This document shows, in pieces, positions 16,920-24,137 of a DNA stretch of 64,000 nt. The stretch lies in assembly GCA_038210595.1 (NCBI GenBank), contig JBBQWN010000004.1, positions 1 to 64,000 on the forward strand, read 5' to 3'. The notes under the pieces were generated by a model, which ran no database searches, had not been told where the DNA came from, and saw only the letters and a list, made by a program, of their open reading frames with translations. The translations under genes were made by a program, and so were the position numbers. The stretch's first letter is position 1. Every line of letters begins with the position of its first letter. This DNA comes from Glacieibacterium sp038210595. Lineage in GTDB: Bacteria; Pseudomonadota; Alphaproteobacteria; Sphingomonadales; Sphingomonadaceae.

Positions 16920-17940
16920 AGACGAAACCGGCGTGAAAGTGCTTCGACGCCTCCGCGCCGAGCACCAGGACACGCGCCCCTTGCGCGAGGTCGGTCTCGC
17001 GCAGTTGCGCCAGCGCCAGCCAGATCGCTGCGGAACCGGTATTGCCGTAACGGTCAGAGGTAACGACCATACGCTCCGCATCAAGCCCGAGGAGTTCGGC
17101 GACCAGCCCGCCGATGCGGCCGCCGACCTGGTGCGGAATGATGTGGTCTGCGGTGGCCGGCGCGCAGCCCAGCTGGCTGGCGGCCGCCGCCCCGGCCTCG
17201 AACAACCGGTGACCGGTGGCGCGAATCACGGCGAAGTCGTGATCGAAATGCCCGGCTGCGGCGGCGCGACTGATCCCAGGCGGGCGCGCGAGGCCGATAC
17301 CGCCAAACCACGAGGCGGCGATCGAGGCGCGCCCCGGGGCGGCGGCACCGAGCACCACCGCACCAGCGCCGTCGCCCATCTGGATCATGTTGACGACCTG
17401 TCCGGGGTCGTCGTTCAGGTGGCCGGGATCGAAATACTGCGAGCCGGTTTCCGAGCCGACGATGGCGACCGGACCCGAGCCGCCGGCGATCAGGCCGCCA
17501 GCGATCATCAGGGCGTTGCCAAAGCCGGTGCAGGCCTGGCGAAGCTCGACGCAGGGACCGGCATAGCCGAGCCGGTCGGCGACGCTCGCCACATTGGCGG
17601 GCAGCGCCTGCGCCGGGGTCGCCGTGTGCGCGATGATATAGCCGAGGTCGCCGACCGTCAGCCCGGCATCGGCGAGCGCTGCGGTCACGGCCGCGGCCGC
17701 CAGTTCAGGGTTGGACTGACCGGGGCGCGCAGCCTCGTGGCGCGCGCCAAAACCGCGGCCGAAATGCCGGTGGGTGACACCGATGGTGCGCGCCAGCATC
17801 CGCGCCTGCCGTGCCAGCGCAAAGCCGAAGCCCGCCACCATCGTTGCGATCAGGGCGTCCGTCGCGACCGCATCACCCGGCACGGCCCAGCCGCTGCCGA
17901 GGAGACCGACCGGTCGATCGGTCGTCCACGGCCCGGTCAC
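16909..17940 (-). CDS. 3-oxoacyl-ACP synthase III (KAS III)-family enzyme
   Basis: A 343-residue thiolase-fold protein with the KAS III catalytic triad: Cys137 in ELRQACTGFGNAL, His in IIPHQVG near residue 271, and Asn in DRYGNTGSA near residue 301. Such enzymes carry out Claisen condensation of an acyl thioester or an acyl transfer. The gene lies between a ferritin-like protein and an ABC exporter, all overlapping, not next to the main fatty-acid genes. A specialised lipid or small-molecule role is therefore more likely than housekeeping FabH, though this is inferred. Confidence 0.88.
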   Translation of the reverse strand: MTGPWTTDRPVGLLGSGWAVPGDAVATDALIATMVAGFGFALARQARMLARTIGVTHRHFGRGFGARHEAARPGQSNPELAAAAVTAALADAGLTVGDLGYIIAHTATPAQALPANVASVADRLGYAGPCVELRQACTGFGNALMIAGGLIAGGSGPVAIVGSETGSQYFDPGHLNDDPGQVVNMIQMGDGAGAVVLGAAAPGRASIAASWFGGIGLARPPGISRAAAAGHFDHDFAVIRATGHRLFEAGAAAASQLGCAPATADHIIPHQVGGRIGGLVAELLGLDAERMVVTSDRYGNTGSAAIWLALAQLRETDLAQGARVLVLGAEASKHFHAGFVYEH

Positions 17941-18617
17941 GCCGTGAACAGGCCGTCGGGAAGCCGGCGCAGGTCGCGGTCCAGCCGGCCGCTGTCGACG
18001 CCGAGCTGTTCGAACGCCGCGCCGCCCAGGCGCAACACGTCGGCGAGCGCGCCGCGTGCCGCTGCGCCGATGTCACGCAGCGCCGGGACGCCGCCGTGGG
18101 CGCCGGCCAGGCGACGGGACAGCCGCACGTGGCGCGCCTCGTCGCGATGAATCCGCGACAGGGCCCCGTGCACCACCTGGTCTCGCGCCAACGGCCGCCC
18201 AGGCGCGAGCAGGCGGCTGAGGATCGTGCACACCGCCGCGTCGGTGGCAGCGATCCGCGCGAGCCGCTCACTCGCCGCGCCGCGCCCGAGTTCGATGTGG
18301 AAGCGGCGCGCCTTGCGGCGGGTCGCGGCGGCATGCGGGTCGGCCGGTAGCGCAGCGATCAGCGCCGCGATCAGCCCATCGTGGCCACGCTCCTCCGCCG
18401 CGATTGCCGCGAGCGCGGCCGCGTCGACGGCGGAACTGCTGGCACCGGCAAACGCGTCGAACGCGAGGGCGGCCGCCTCCTCCCCGCAGCCGAGTAGCGG
18501 CAGCAGAGCGCCCAGCGCCGATGCATCGCCGTCACTCAGCGTGAACGGTGCCAGTGCCGGCACGCGTTGCGGCGTGCCGCCAAAGCACCGTGATGCCGTC
18601 GGGAGGGAGGGGATCAT
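17937..18617 (-). CDS. Ferritin-like/di-iron candidate protein
   Basis: A 226-residue all-helical protein. Two spaced motifs look like di-iron ligands of a four-helix bundle: EERGH near residues 75-79 and DEARH near residues 159-163, with further Glu/Asp (E46, E117, D126) at plausible helix positions. Ferritin-like oxidases and oxygenases use ExxH pairs in this way. I do not recognise a named family. The stop overlaps the KAS gene start by four bases, and its start is seven bases after the YHS gene, so a shared pathway is likely. Confidence 0.7.
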   Translation of the reverse strand: MIPSLPTASRCFGGTPQRVPALAPFTLSDGDASALGALLPLLGCGEEAAALAFDAFAGASSSAVDAAALAAIAAEERGHDGLIAALIAALPADPHAAATRRKARRFHIELGRGAASERLARIAATDAAVCTILSRLLAPGRPLARDQVVHGALSRIHRDEARHVRLSRRLAGAHGGVPALRDIGAAARGALADVLRLGGAAFEQLGVDSGRLDRDLRRLPDGLFTA

Positions 18618-18624
18618 CTATCGC

Positions 18625-19119
18625 TCAACTGAACAGACCGCCCAGCACGCCCGACTTCTTGTCCTTGACGCTGTCCCATTTGCCATCGGCCTTGCGGATA
18701 TAGCCCGGTACGTCCTTCTGCCATTTGGTGCGAATGGACTTGCTGACATTCAAATAGAGCCGGTCATTAACGACGCTGAACGCCTCCGGATCGACGTCTA
18801 CCTTGAAGCCCTGCGCCACCCCGTACGCGCAGAAGCCGCCATAGGCCGGCACATAGCGCGCCGGGGACATCTCGAACTTCGCCTTGTCGCCGGCATCAGC
18901 GAACTGATAGCGCACGCCCTGATAGGTCGCTGTATAGGCCGGGCTGCCCCTTACGGCCGCGCGGCGCTCGAGATAGGCGACCGGGTCATAGCCGTGCAGG
19001 GCAACGCCGCCGCCCTTCACATTGACGTGCTGGCCGGGATCTACCGCCGCTGCCGAGACCGGTACCGCCGCGCCGCATAGGGCGACGATCGCGAACGCCA
19101 TCATTGATCTGCCGAACAT
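18625..19119 (-). CDS. Exported YHS-domain protein (paralogue 2)
   Basis: A 164-residue protein: signal peptide (residues 1-24, MMAFAIVALCGAAVPVSAAA) and a YHS domain with VALHGYDPVAYL, YVPAYGGFCAYGVAQG and VVNDRLYLNVS. It aligns throughout with the YHS protein at 7364-7819, including the GGxCA cysteine. ATG 19119 is chosen because GGAG lies six bases before it; an in-frame ATG at 19131 contains that ribosome site. It heads a five-gene operon and dyad site D lies 52 bases upstream. Confidence 0.88.
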   Translation of the reverse strand: MFGRSMMAFAIVALCGAAVPVSAAAVDPGQHVNVKGGGVALHGYDPVAYLERRAAVRGSPAYTATYQGVRYQFADAGDKAKFEMSPARYVPAYGGFCAYGVAQGFKVDVDPEAFSVVNDRLYLNVSKSIRTKWQKDVPGYIRKADGKWDSVKDKKSGVLGGLFS

Positions 19120-19170
19120 CGCGGTCTCCATCTGACAGGACAGCGATACCGGGTTTCCGTTAACGGATGA

Positions 19171-19191
19171 AATGCCTGTCGGCTATCGATT
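19171..19191. promoter_or_regulatory. Near-perfect AATGC-N11-CGATT dyad, site D
   Basis: AATGC (19171-19175) and CGATT (19187-19191) are 11 bases apart; two bases of the second half-site are swapped relative to the other copies. The core CC-N4-GGCTAT is kept. The site lies between the second YHS operon (minus strand) and the cobalamin riboswitch (plus strand). Confidence 0.5.
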
Positions 19192-19314
19192 GGATGCCCT
19201 CACGGCGCACGACCGCCGGCGGATCGGACCTCGCTGCATCGGTCAGCCCGGCACCGCTCGACATTGCCACCGTCAAAGGCTAACCGTCATCGCCGAGGGG
19301 CTTGCTCCTCGAAT

Positions 19315-19510
19315 GATCGCGCCGGTGTCCCCGTGAGGGGGCTTAAAACGGGAATGCGGTGCGGGGCCCCGGCTCCAAATCCGCGGCTGTCCCTGCAACT
19401 GTGAGCGGATAGCGCGAGGCACAGGGTCCGACGAGGACCAGCCACTGGGGGCAACCCTGGGAAGGCGTGCCGAGCGCGGTGACCCGCGAGCCAGGAGACC
19501 TGCCGGCGCA
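19315..19510 (+). promoter_or_regulatory. Cobalamin (AdoCbl) riboswitch
   Basis: Conserved elements occur in order: GGGAATGCGGTG at 19350, GCTGTCCCTGCAACTGTGAG at 19386 (containing the B12-box neighbourhood), GCCACTGGG at 19441, GGGAAGGC at 19459, and AGCCAGGAGACCTGCC at 19489-19504. It precedes the B12 uptake operon, which it should repress when adenosylcobalamin is abundant. No gene occupies 19120-19694; apart from this element, site D and the hairpin at 19569 I see nothing in it. Confidence 0.95.
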
Positions 19511-19568
19511 CCGGTCGCTCTTGCCTTGGTCCAGGGATTGGCCGCGGCACGGTCCTCCGTCTGAGCGA

Positions 19569-19598
19569 CGAACCTGCGGCTGGGGCCGCAGCGGTTCG
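19569..19598 (+). promoter_or_regulatory. Hairpin between riboswitch and btuB
   Basis: CGAACC-T-GCGGC pairs with GCCGC-AGC-GGTTCG around a short loop. It stands 58 bases after the riboswitch core and about 97 before the btuB start, so it may be part of the expression platform. It lacks a following T-tract. Confidence 0.35.
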
Positions 19599-19694
19599 TG
19601 GGCTCGGCGCGATCGGCGTCCGTCGCTCCCCCGTCCGCCCGCGGTTCGCGCGGACGCCCCGGCTTCGTCGCTCACGACGCCCGGAGACGAACCG

Positions 19695-21653
19695 ATGCGA
19701 TCCATGATCTTGTTTTCTGTCCTAGCCGCGGCCCCGACGTGGGCTCAGACCGGGCTGCAGTCCAATCCCTTCGAGGACAACGGCACGACCGACTACATCA
19801 GCTACCCGGCTGAAAAACCGATCGTCGTCACCGCCTCGCGCCTTGGGACCACGCCGGTCGACCAGCTCGGTGCGTCGGTCACCGTGCTCAACCCGCAAGC
19901 GCTCGACCTGCGCCAGACCCGCGAGGTATCGGATATCCTGCGCGACGTGCCCGGCGTCGCGGTGAACCGCGCCGGCGGCGTCGGCGGCCTGACCCAGGTC
20001 CGGCTGCGCGGCACTGAGGCGAACCACGTCCTCGTCCTGATCGACGGCATCGAGGTCAGCGATCCCTATCAGGGCGAGTTCGACTTCACGACGCTGATCG
20101 CCGATGAGGCGGCGCGCATCGAGGTGCTGCGCGGCCAGCAGTCGTCGCTGTACGGCTCCGATGCGATCGGCGGCGTCATCCAGTATCTGACCCTCGGCGG
20201 CCGCGAGCAGCCCGGCCTCAGTGCGCGGATCGAAGGCGGCTCCTTCGGCACGGTCAGCGGCGGCGCGCGCGCGGCCGGCGTTACCGGACCGCTCGACTAT
20301 GTCGTGACCAGCTCCGCCTATCACACCGACGGCACGCCCAACGCCGTCGGCGGAACCCGCGACCTCGGCTCAGATCAGGTCGGCGCGTCGGGCAAGCTGA
20401 CGTGGTCGCCGAACGAGACCTTCAAGCTGACCGGCGTCGCCCGTTACAGCTGGACCAGGGCCGACTTCAACAACAGCAACTTCGACGACACGTCGCCGAC
20501 GTTCGGCCGGATCGTCGACACGCCGGGAGCCTATTACACCGCCCGCGCGCTGTTCGGGCTGGTGAAGGGCGAGCTAAACCTGCTCGACGGCCGCTGGACG
20601 AGCGCGCTGACGGCGCAGGTCGCCGACAGCCACCGCCGCAACTATTCCGCCTTCGGCCTCGACTTCGGCGACAACGGCACGCGCTACAAAGGCAGCTTCG
20701 ACACTGCGATCCGCTTCGAGTCCAGCCAGGTTAAGCAGAAGCTGACCGCCGCGGTCGACGTCGAGCGCGAGGAATTCCGCAACTCCTCTCCGGCCTCGCC
20801 GTTCGTGTTCACCGGCAAGCGCCATACCGACAATGTCGGGCTGGTCGGCGTGTACGATTTCGTCTTCGACGAGCGGCTCGCGCTCGGCGCATCGGTGCGG
20901 CACGACTTCAATACGCGCTTCGAGGACGACACGACGTTCCGGGTCCAGGGCAGCTACCGCTTCGACACCGGCACCCGGGTCCACGCCGCCTATGCGACCG
21001 GAGTCAAGAACCCCGGCTATTTCGAACTCTACGGCTTCTCCTCGGGCCAGTATATCGGCAACCCCAACCTGCGGCCCGAAAAGTCGAAAGGCTGGGAGGC
21101 CGGCATCGAGCAAAAACTCGGCGGCTGGGGCAGCGCCGGCGTGACCTATTTCAACAGCCGGCTCGACAACGAGATCTACACCACCTTCGGTCCGGCCCCC
21201 GATTTCACCTCGTCCGCCAACCGCGACACGCAGTCCCGTCAGCGCGGCGTCGAGGCGTTCATCTCGGCGCGGCCGGTGCCGCAGCTGCGCATCGACCTCG
21301 CCTACACTCACCTGCGCGCGCGCGAGGACGGCACGGTGGAAATCCGCCGCCCCAACGACACCGGCAGCGCCAATGTCACGGTGTTCGGGCACGACGAGCG
21401 CTGGTCCGCGACGCTGACCGCCCGCTACAACGGCGAGCAGCGCGACGCCGCCTTCACCGACCCGTCGTTCGTGCCGGTCGATGTCCGGCTCGCCGACTAT
21501 GTGCTGGTCAATCTCGCCGGGTCGGTCCGGGCCGGCAAGCATCTGGAGTTGTTCGGCCGCATCGAGAACCTGCTCGACGAGGACTACCAACAAGTGTTCA
21601 GTTATGCCTCGCCGGGCCGCGGTGCCTACGGCGGCGTAAGAGTGCGGTTCTGA
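19695..21653 (+). CDS. btuB: TonB-dependent cobalamin receptor
   Basis: A 652-residue outer-membrane receptor. It has a signal peptide (residues 1-18, ending APTWAQ), a TonB-box-like PIVVTASRLG, a plug domain (GVGGLTQVRLRGTEANHVLV, IDGIEV, IEVLRGQQSSLYGSDAIGG), and a beta-barrel ending in Phe (GGVRVRF). GGAGACG precedes ATG 19695. The cobalamin riboswitch upstream and the btuF-like, permease and ATPase genes downstream support vitamin B12 as the ligand. BtuB takes the vitamin across the outer membrane using TonB energy. Confidence 0.94.
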   Translation: MRSMILFSVLAAAPTWAQTGLQSNPFEDNGTTDYISYPAEKPIVVTASRLGTTPVDQLGASVTVLNPQALDLRQTREVSDILRDVPGVAVNRAGGVGGLTQVRLRGTEANHVLVLIDGIEVSDPYQGEFDFTTLIADEAARIEVLRGQQSSLYGSDAIGGVIQYLTLGGREQPGLSARIEGGSFGTVSGGARAAGVTGPLDYVVTSSAYHTDGTPNAVGGTRDLGSDQVGASGKLTWSPNETFKLTGVARYSWTRADFNNSNFDDTSPTFGRIVDTPGAYYTARALFGLVKGELNLLDGRWTSALTAQVADSHRRNYSAFGLDFGDNGTRYKGSFDTAIRFESSQVKQKLTAAVDVEREEFRNSSPASPFVFTGKRHTDNVGLVGVYDFVFDERLALGASVRHDFNTRFEDDTTFRVQGSYRFDTGTRVHAAYATGVKNPGYFELYGFSSGQYIGNPNLRPEKSKGWEAGIEQKLGGWGSAGVTYFNSRLDNEIYTTFGPAPDFTSSANRDTQSRQRGVEAFISARPVPQLRIDLAYTHLRAREDGTVEIRRPNDTGSANVTVFGHDERWSATLTARYNGEQRDAAFTDPSFVPVDVRLADYVLVNLAGSVRAGKHLELFGRIENLLDEDYQQVFSYASPGRGAYGGVRVRF

Positions 21654-22420
21654 GCATCACCGCCGCCCTCGCCGTCGCGTCGCTGCGGGTGATGTCGGTC
21701 AACCAGTGCGCCGATCAGCTGGTGCTGGCGCTGCTGCCGCCGGACCGTATCGCCTCGGTAAGCTGGCTGTCGCGCGACCCGGCGACGTCGGCGATGGCGG
21801 GCGCCGCCGCGCGCGTCGCGATCAACCACGGCAGCGCCGAGGAGGTGCTGCGGACGCGCCCGGGGCTCGTCATCGCCGGGGCCTACACCACCCCGGCGAC
21901 GCGGGCGCTGGTCAGGAAGCTCGGCCTGCCGATGCTGGAGATCGGCGCGGCGGACGACTTTCCGGCGATCCGCGCGCAGATCCGGCAGGTGGCGCGCGCG
22001 GTCGGGGCGGTGCCGCGCGGCGAGGCGCTGGTCGCGCATCTCGACGCCGGGGTGGCGCGGCTGGCGGCGACGCCGGGCCCGCGGGTCCGCGTCGCGGCGT
22101 GGGACAGCGCCGGGTTCGCGGCGCGGCCGGGGTCGCTGTACGCGACGCTGCTGGCGGCGGCGGGGGCCGATAACGTCGGGGCCGAGGCCGGGGCCGCGCC
22201 GGATGTCGAGACACTGTTGCGTCTCAGCCCGGCGCTGCTGGTGCGCGGCGGCCAGGGCGCGCGCGAGACGCCGCGCGGCGACCGCGACCATCCGCTGATC
22301 CGCCGGCTATGGGCGGGCCGCACGGTGATCGTGCCGCCGACCGCGACGATGTGCGGGACGCCGTACACCGCCGACGCGGCGCTGGCGTTGCGCGGGCAAC
22401 TGCGGGCAATCACCCCATGA
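21650..22420 (+). CDS. btuF: Cobalamin ABC transporter substrate-binding protein, probable CTG start
   Basis: About 256 residues of the helical-backbone metal-receptor (BtuF/FecB) type: LRVMSVNQCADQLVLALLP, then a helix-linked second lobe with PTATMCGTPYTADAAL at the end. The first ordinary start is GTG 21689, which would omit any signal peptide. In frame upstream, CTG 21650 overlaps the btuB stop (CTGA) and gives SITAALAVAS, a short hydrophobic leader. Either the start is CTG or the true leader is not visible. The protein should carry B12 through the periplasm to the permease. Confidence 0.85.
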   Translation: MSITAALAVASLRVMSVNQCADQLVLALLPPDRIASVSWLSRDPATSAMAGAAARVAINHGSAEEVLRTRPGLVIAGAYTTPATRALVRKLGLPMLEIGAADDFPAIRAQIRQVARAVGAVPRGEALVAHLDAGVARLAATPGPRVRVAAWDSAGFAARPGSLYATLLAAAGADNVGAEAGAAPDVETLLRLSPALLVRGGQGARETPRGDRDHPLIRRLWAGRTVIVPPTATMCGTPYTADAALALRGQLRAITP

Positions 22421-23397
22421 CCCGCGCGCTGATCCCCGCCCTGCTCCTGCTGCTCGTCGCCGCAATGCTGGCGTCGCTGCTCGCGGGGCAGGTGTGGCTG
22501 ACGCCCGCCGACGTGCTGCGGGGCTTACGCGGCGGGCCGTCGCTGGCCGGGCTGATCGTCAGCGAGGTGCGGCTGCCGCGAGTCGTGCTTGGCGTGCTGG
22601 TCGGCGGCATCCTCGGCCTGTCGGGGGCGGTGCTGCAGGGGCTGCTGCGCAACCCGCTCGCCGAGCCGGGGTTGCTCGGCGTGTCGTCGGGGGCGTCGCT
22701 GGGTGCGGTCATCGCGATCTATTACGGCGTATCGGGGACGCTGACGCTGGCGGCGCCGCTATTCGGGCTGGCGGGTGCGCTGGTCACCGCCGGCACCGCG
22801 CTGGCACTGGCGCGCGGCGGCGGCACCGCGACGCTGATCCTGGCGGGCGCGGCGGTGTCGGCGCTGGCGGCGGCCGGCGTCGCACTGGCGCTCAACCTCG
22901 CGCCCAACCCCTATGCCGCTTACGAGATCACCACCTGGTTGCTGGGCAGCCTGGCCGACCGCAGCTGGGACCATGTCGGGCTTGCCGCGCCATTCATCGC
23001 GGGCGGTGCGGTGCTGCTGGCGCTGACCTGCCGCTCCCTGGACGCGCTGGCGCTGGGTGAAGCGCAGGCCGAAAGCCTTGGCATCAATGTTCGCCGCACC
23101 CGCCTGCTGGCGCTGGGCGGCACCGCGCTCGGCGTCGGCGCGGCGACGGCGGTGACCGGCGCAATTGGTTTTGTCGGGCTGGTCGCGCCGCATCTGGTGC
23201 GGCCGCTGGTCGGTCACCGGCCGGGCGCGACACTGCTGCCCGCGACGCTGGCGGGGGCGATCATCGTGACGCTGGCGGACATTGCCGTGCGGCTGTTGCC
23301 CGGCCCACCCGAACTCAAGCTCGGCGTGCTGGTCAGCCTGGTCGGCGCGCCGTTCTTCCTGTGGCTGGTCCTGCACATGCGCGGGCGGACGCCATGA
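22417..23397 (+). CDS. btuC: Cobalamin ABC transporter permease (FecCD family)
   Basis: A 326-residue polytopic permease of the FecCD/BtuC type, with about nine to ten hydrophobic helices (ALIPALLLLLVAAMLASLLA at the start). It has the family landmarks VRLPRVVLGVLVGGILGLSGAVLQGLLRNPLAEPG and FVGLVAPHLVRPLVGH. The start overlaps the btuF stop (ATGA) and the end overlaps the ATPase start (ATGA). It forms the inner-membrane channel for cobalamin. Confidence 0.93.
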   Translation: MTRALIPALLLLLVAAMLASLLAGQVWLTPADVLRGLRGGPSLAGLIVSEVRLPRVVLGVLVGGILGLSGAVLQGLLRNPLAEPGLLGVSSGASLGAVIAIYYGVSGTLTLAAPLFGLAGALVTAGTALALARGGGTATLILAGAAVSALAAAGVALALNLAPNPYAAYEITTWLLGSLADRSWDHVGLAAPFIAGGAVLLALTCRSLDALALGEAQAESLGINVRRTRLLALGGTALGVGAATAVTGAIGFVGLVAPHLVRPLVGHRPGATLLPATLAGAIIVTLADIAVRLLPGPPELKLGVLVSLVGAPFFLWLVLHMRGRTP

Positions 23398-24134
23398 TCG
23401 CGCTGGCGGGCGTGACGGTGAAGCGCGGCGGGCGGCTGGCGCTGGACGACGTCGATACGGGCTTCGCGGCCGGGCGCCTGACCGCGGTGATCGGCCCGAA
23501 CGGCGCGGGCAAGTCGACACTGCTTGAGGTCGCGGCCGGGCTGCTGATGCCCGAGGCCGGCACGGTGACGCTGGACGGGGCCGCCCTGCCCGGCCGGGTC
23601 GCGCTGGCCCGGGTCCGCGCCTATCTGCCCCAGAACCCGCGCGCCGACTGGCCGATCAGCGTCGAGCGCGTGGTGGCGCTGGGCCTGACGCCGGTGCTGC
23701 CGGCGTTCGGCAGGGTGCCGGCCGCGTTGCGGACGAGCATCGACGCGGCGCTGGTCGCCCACGACCTGCTGGCGCTGCGCGACCGCCCCGCCACCGCGCT
23801 GTCGGGCGGCGAGCTGGCCCGCGCCATGCTCGCCCGTGCCACGGTCGGCGATCCGGCGCTGCTGATCGTCGACGAGCCGACCGCCGGACTCGACCCGCGC
23901 CATGCCAATGCGGCGGTGGCGATGCTGCGCGCCCGCGCCGACGCCGGGCGGACGGTGGCGATGGCGATCCATGACCTCGACCTGGCGCTGCGCGTCGCCG
24001 ACGACGTCATCGCGCTGAAGGACGGGCGGGTGCATGCCGCCGGGCCGGCGGCAGCGGTGTTGACCGGCGCGGTGCTGGCGACGCTCTACGATGTCGACGT
24101 GCGGGTCGCGGACGGGGCGATCCGCTTCGGTTGA
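23394..24134 (+). CDS. btuD: Cobalamin ABC transporter ATP-binding protein
   Basis: A 246-residue ABC ATPase with Walker A IGPNGAGKST (near residue 36), signature ALSGGELARAMLA and Walker B LLIVDEPTAGLD, and the switch His in AIHD. It is the last gene of the riboswitch-controlled operon and converges on glnD, whose stop is three bases away. The start overlaps btuC by four bases. It powers B12 import. Confidence 0.92.
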   Translation: MIALAGVTVKRGGRLALDDVDTGFAAGRLTAVIGPNGAGKSTLLEVAAGLLMPEAGTVTLDGAALPGRVALARVRAYLPQNPRADWPISVERVVALGLTPVLPAFGRVPAALRTSIDAALVAHDLLALRDRPATALSGGELARAMLARATVGDPALLIVDEPTAGLDPRHANAAVAMLRARADAGRTVAMAIHDLDLALRVADDVIALKDGRVHAAGPAAAVLTGAVLATLYDVDVRVADGAIRFG

Positions 24135-24137
24135 CGG

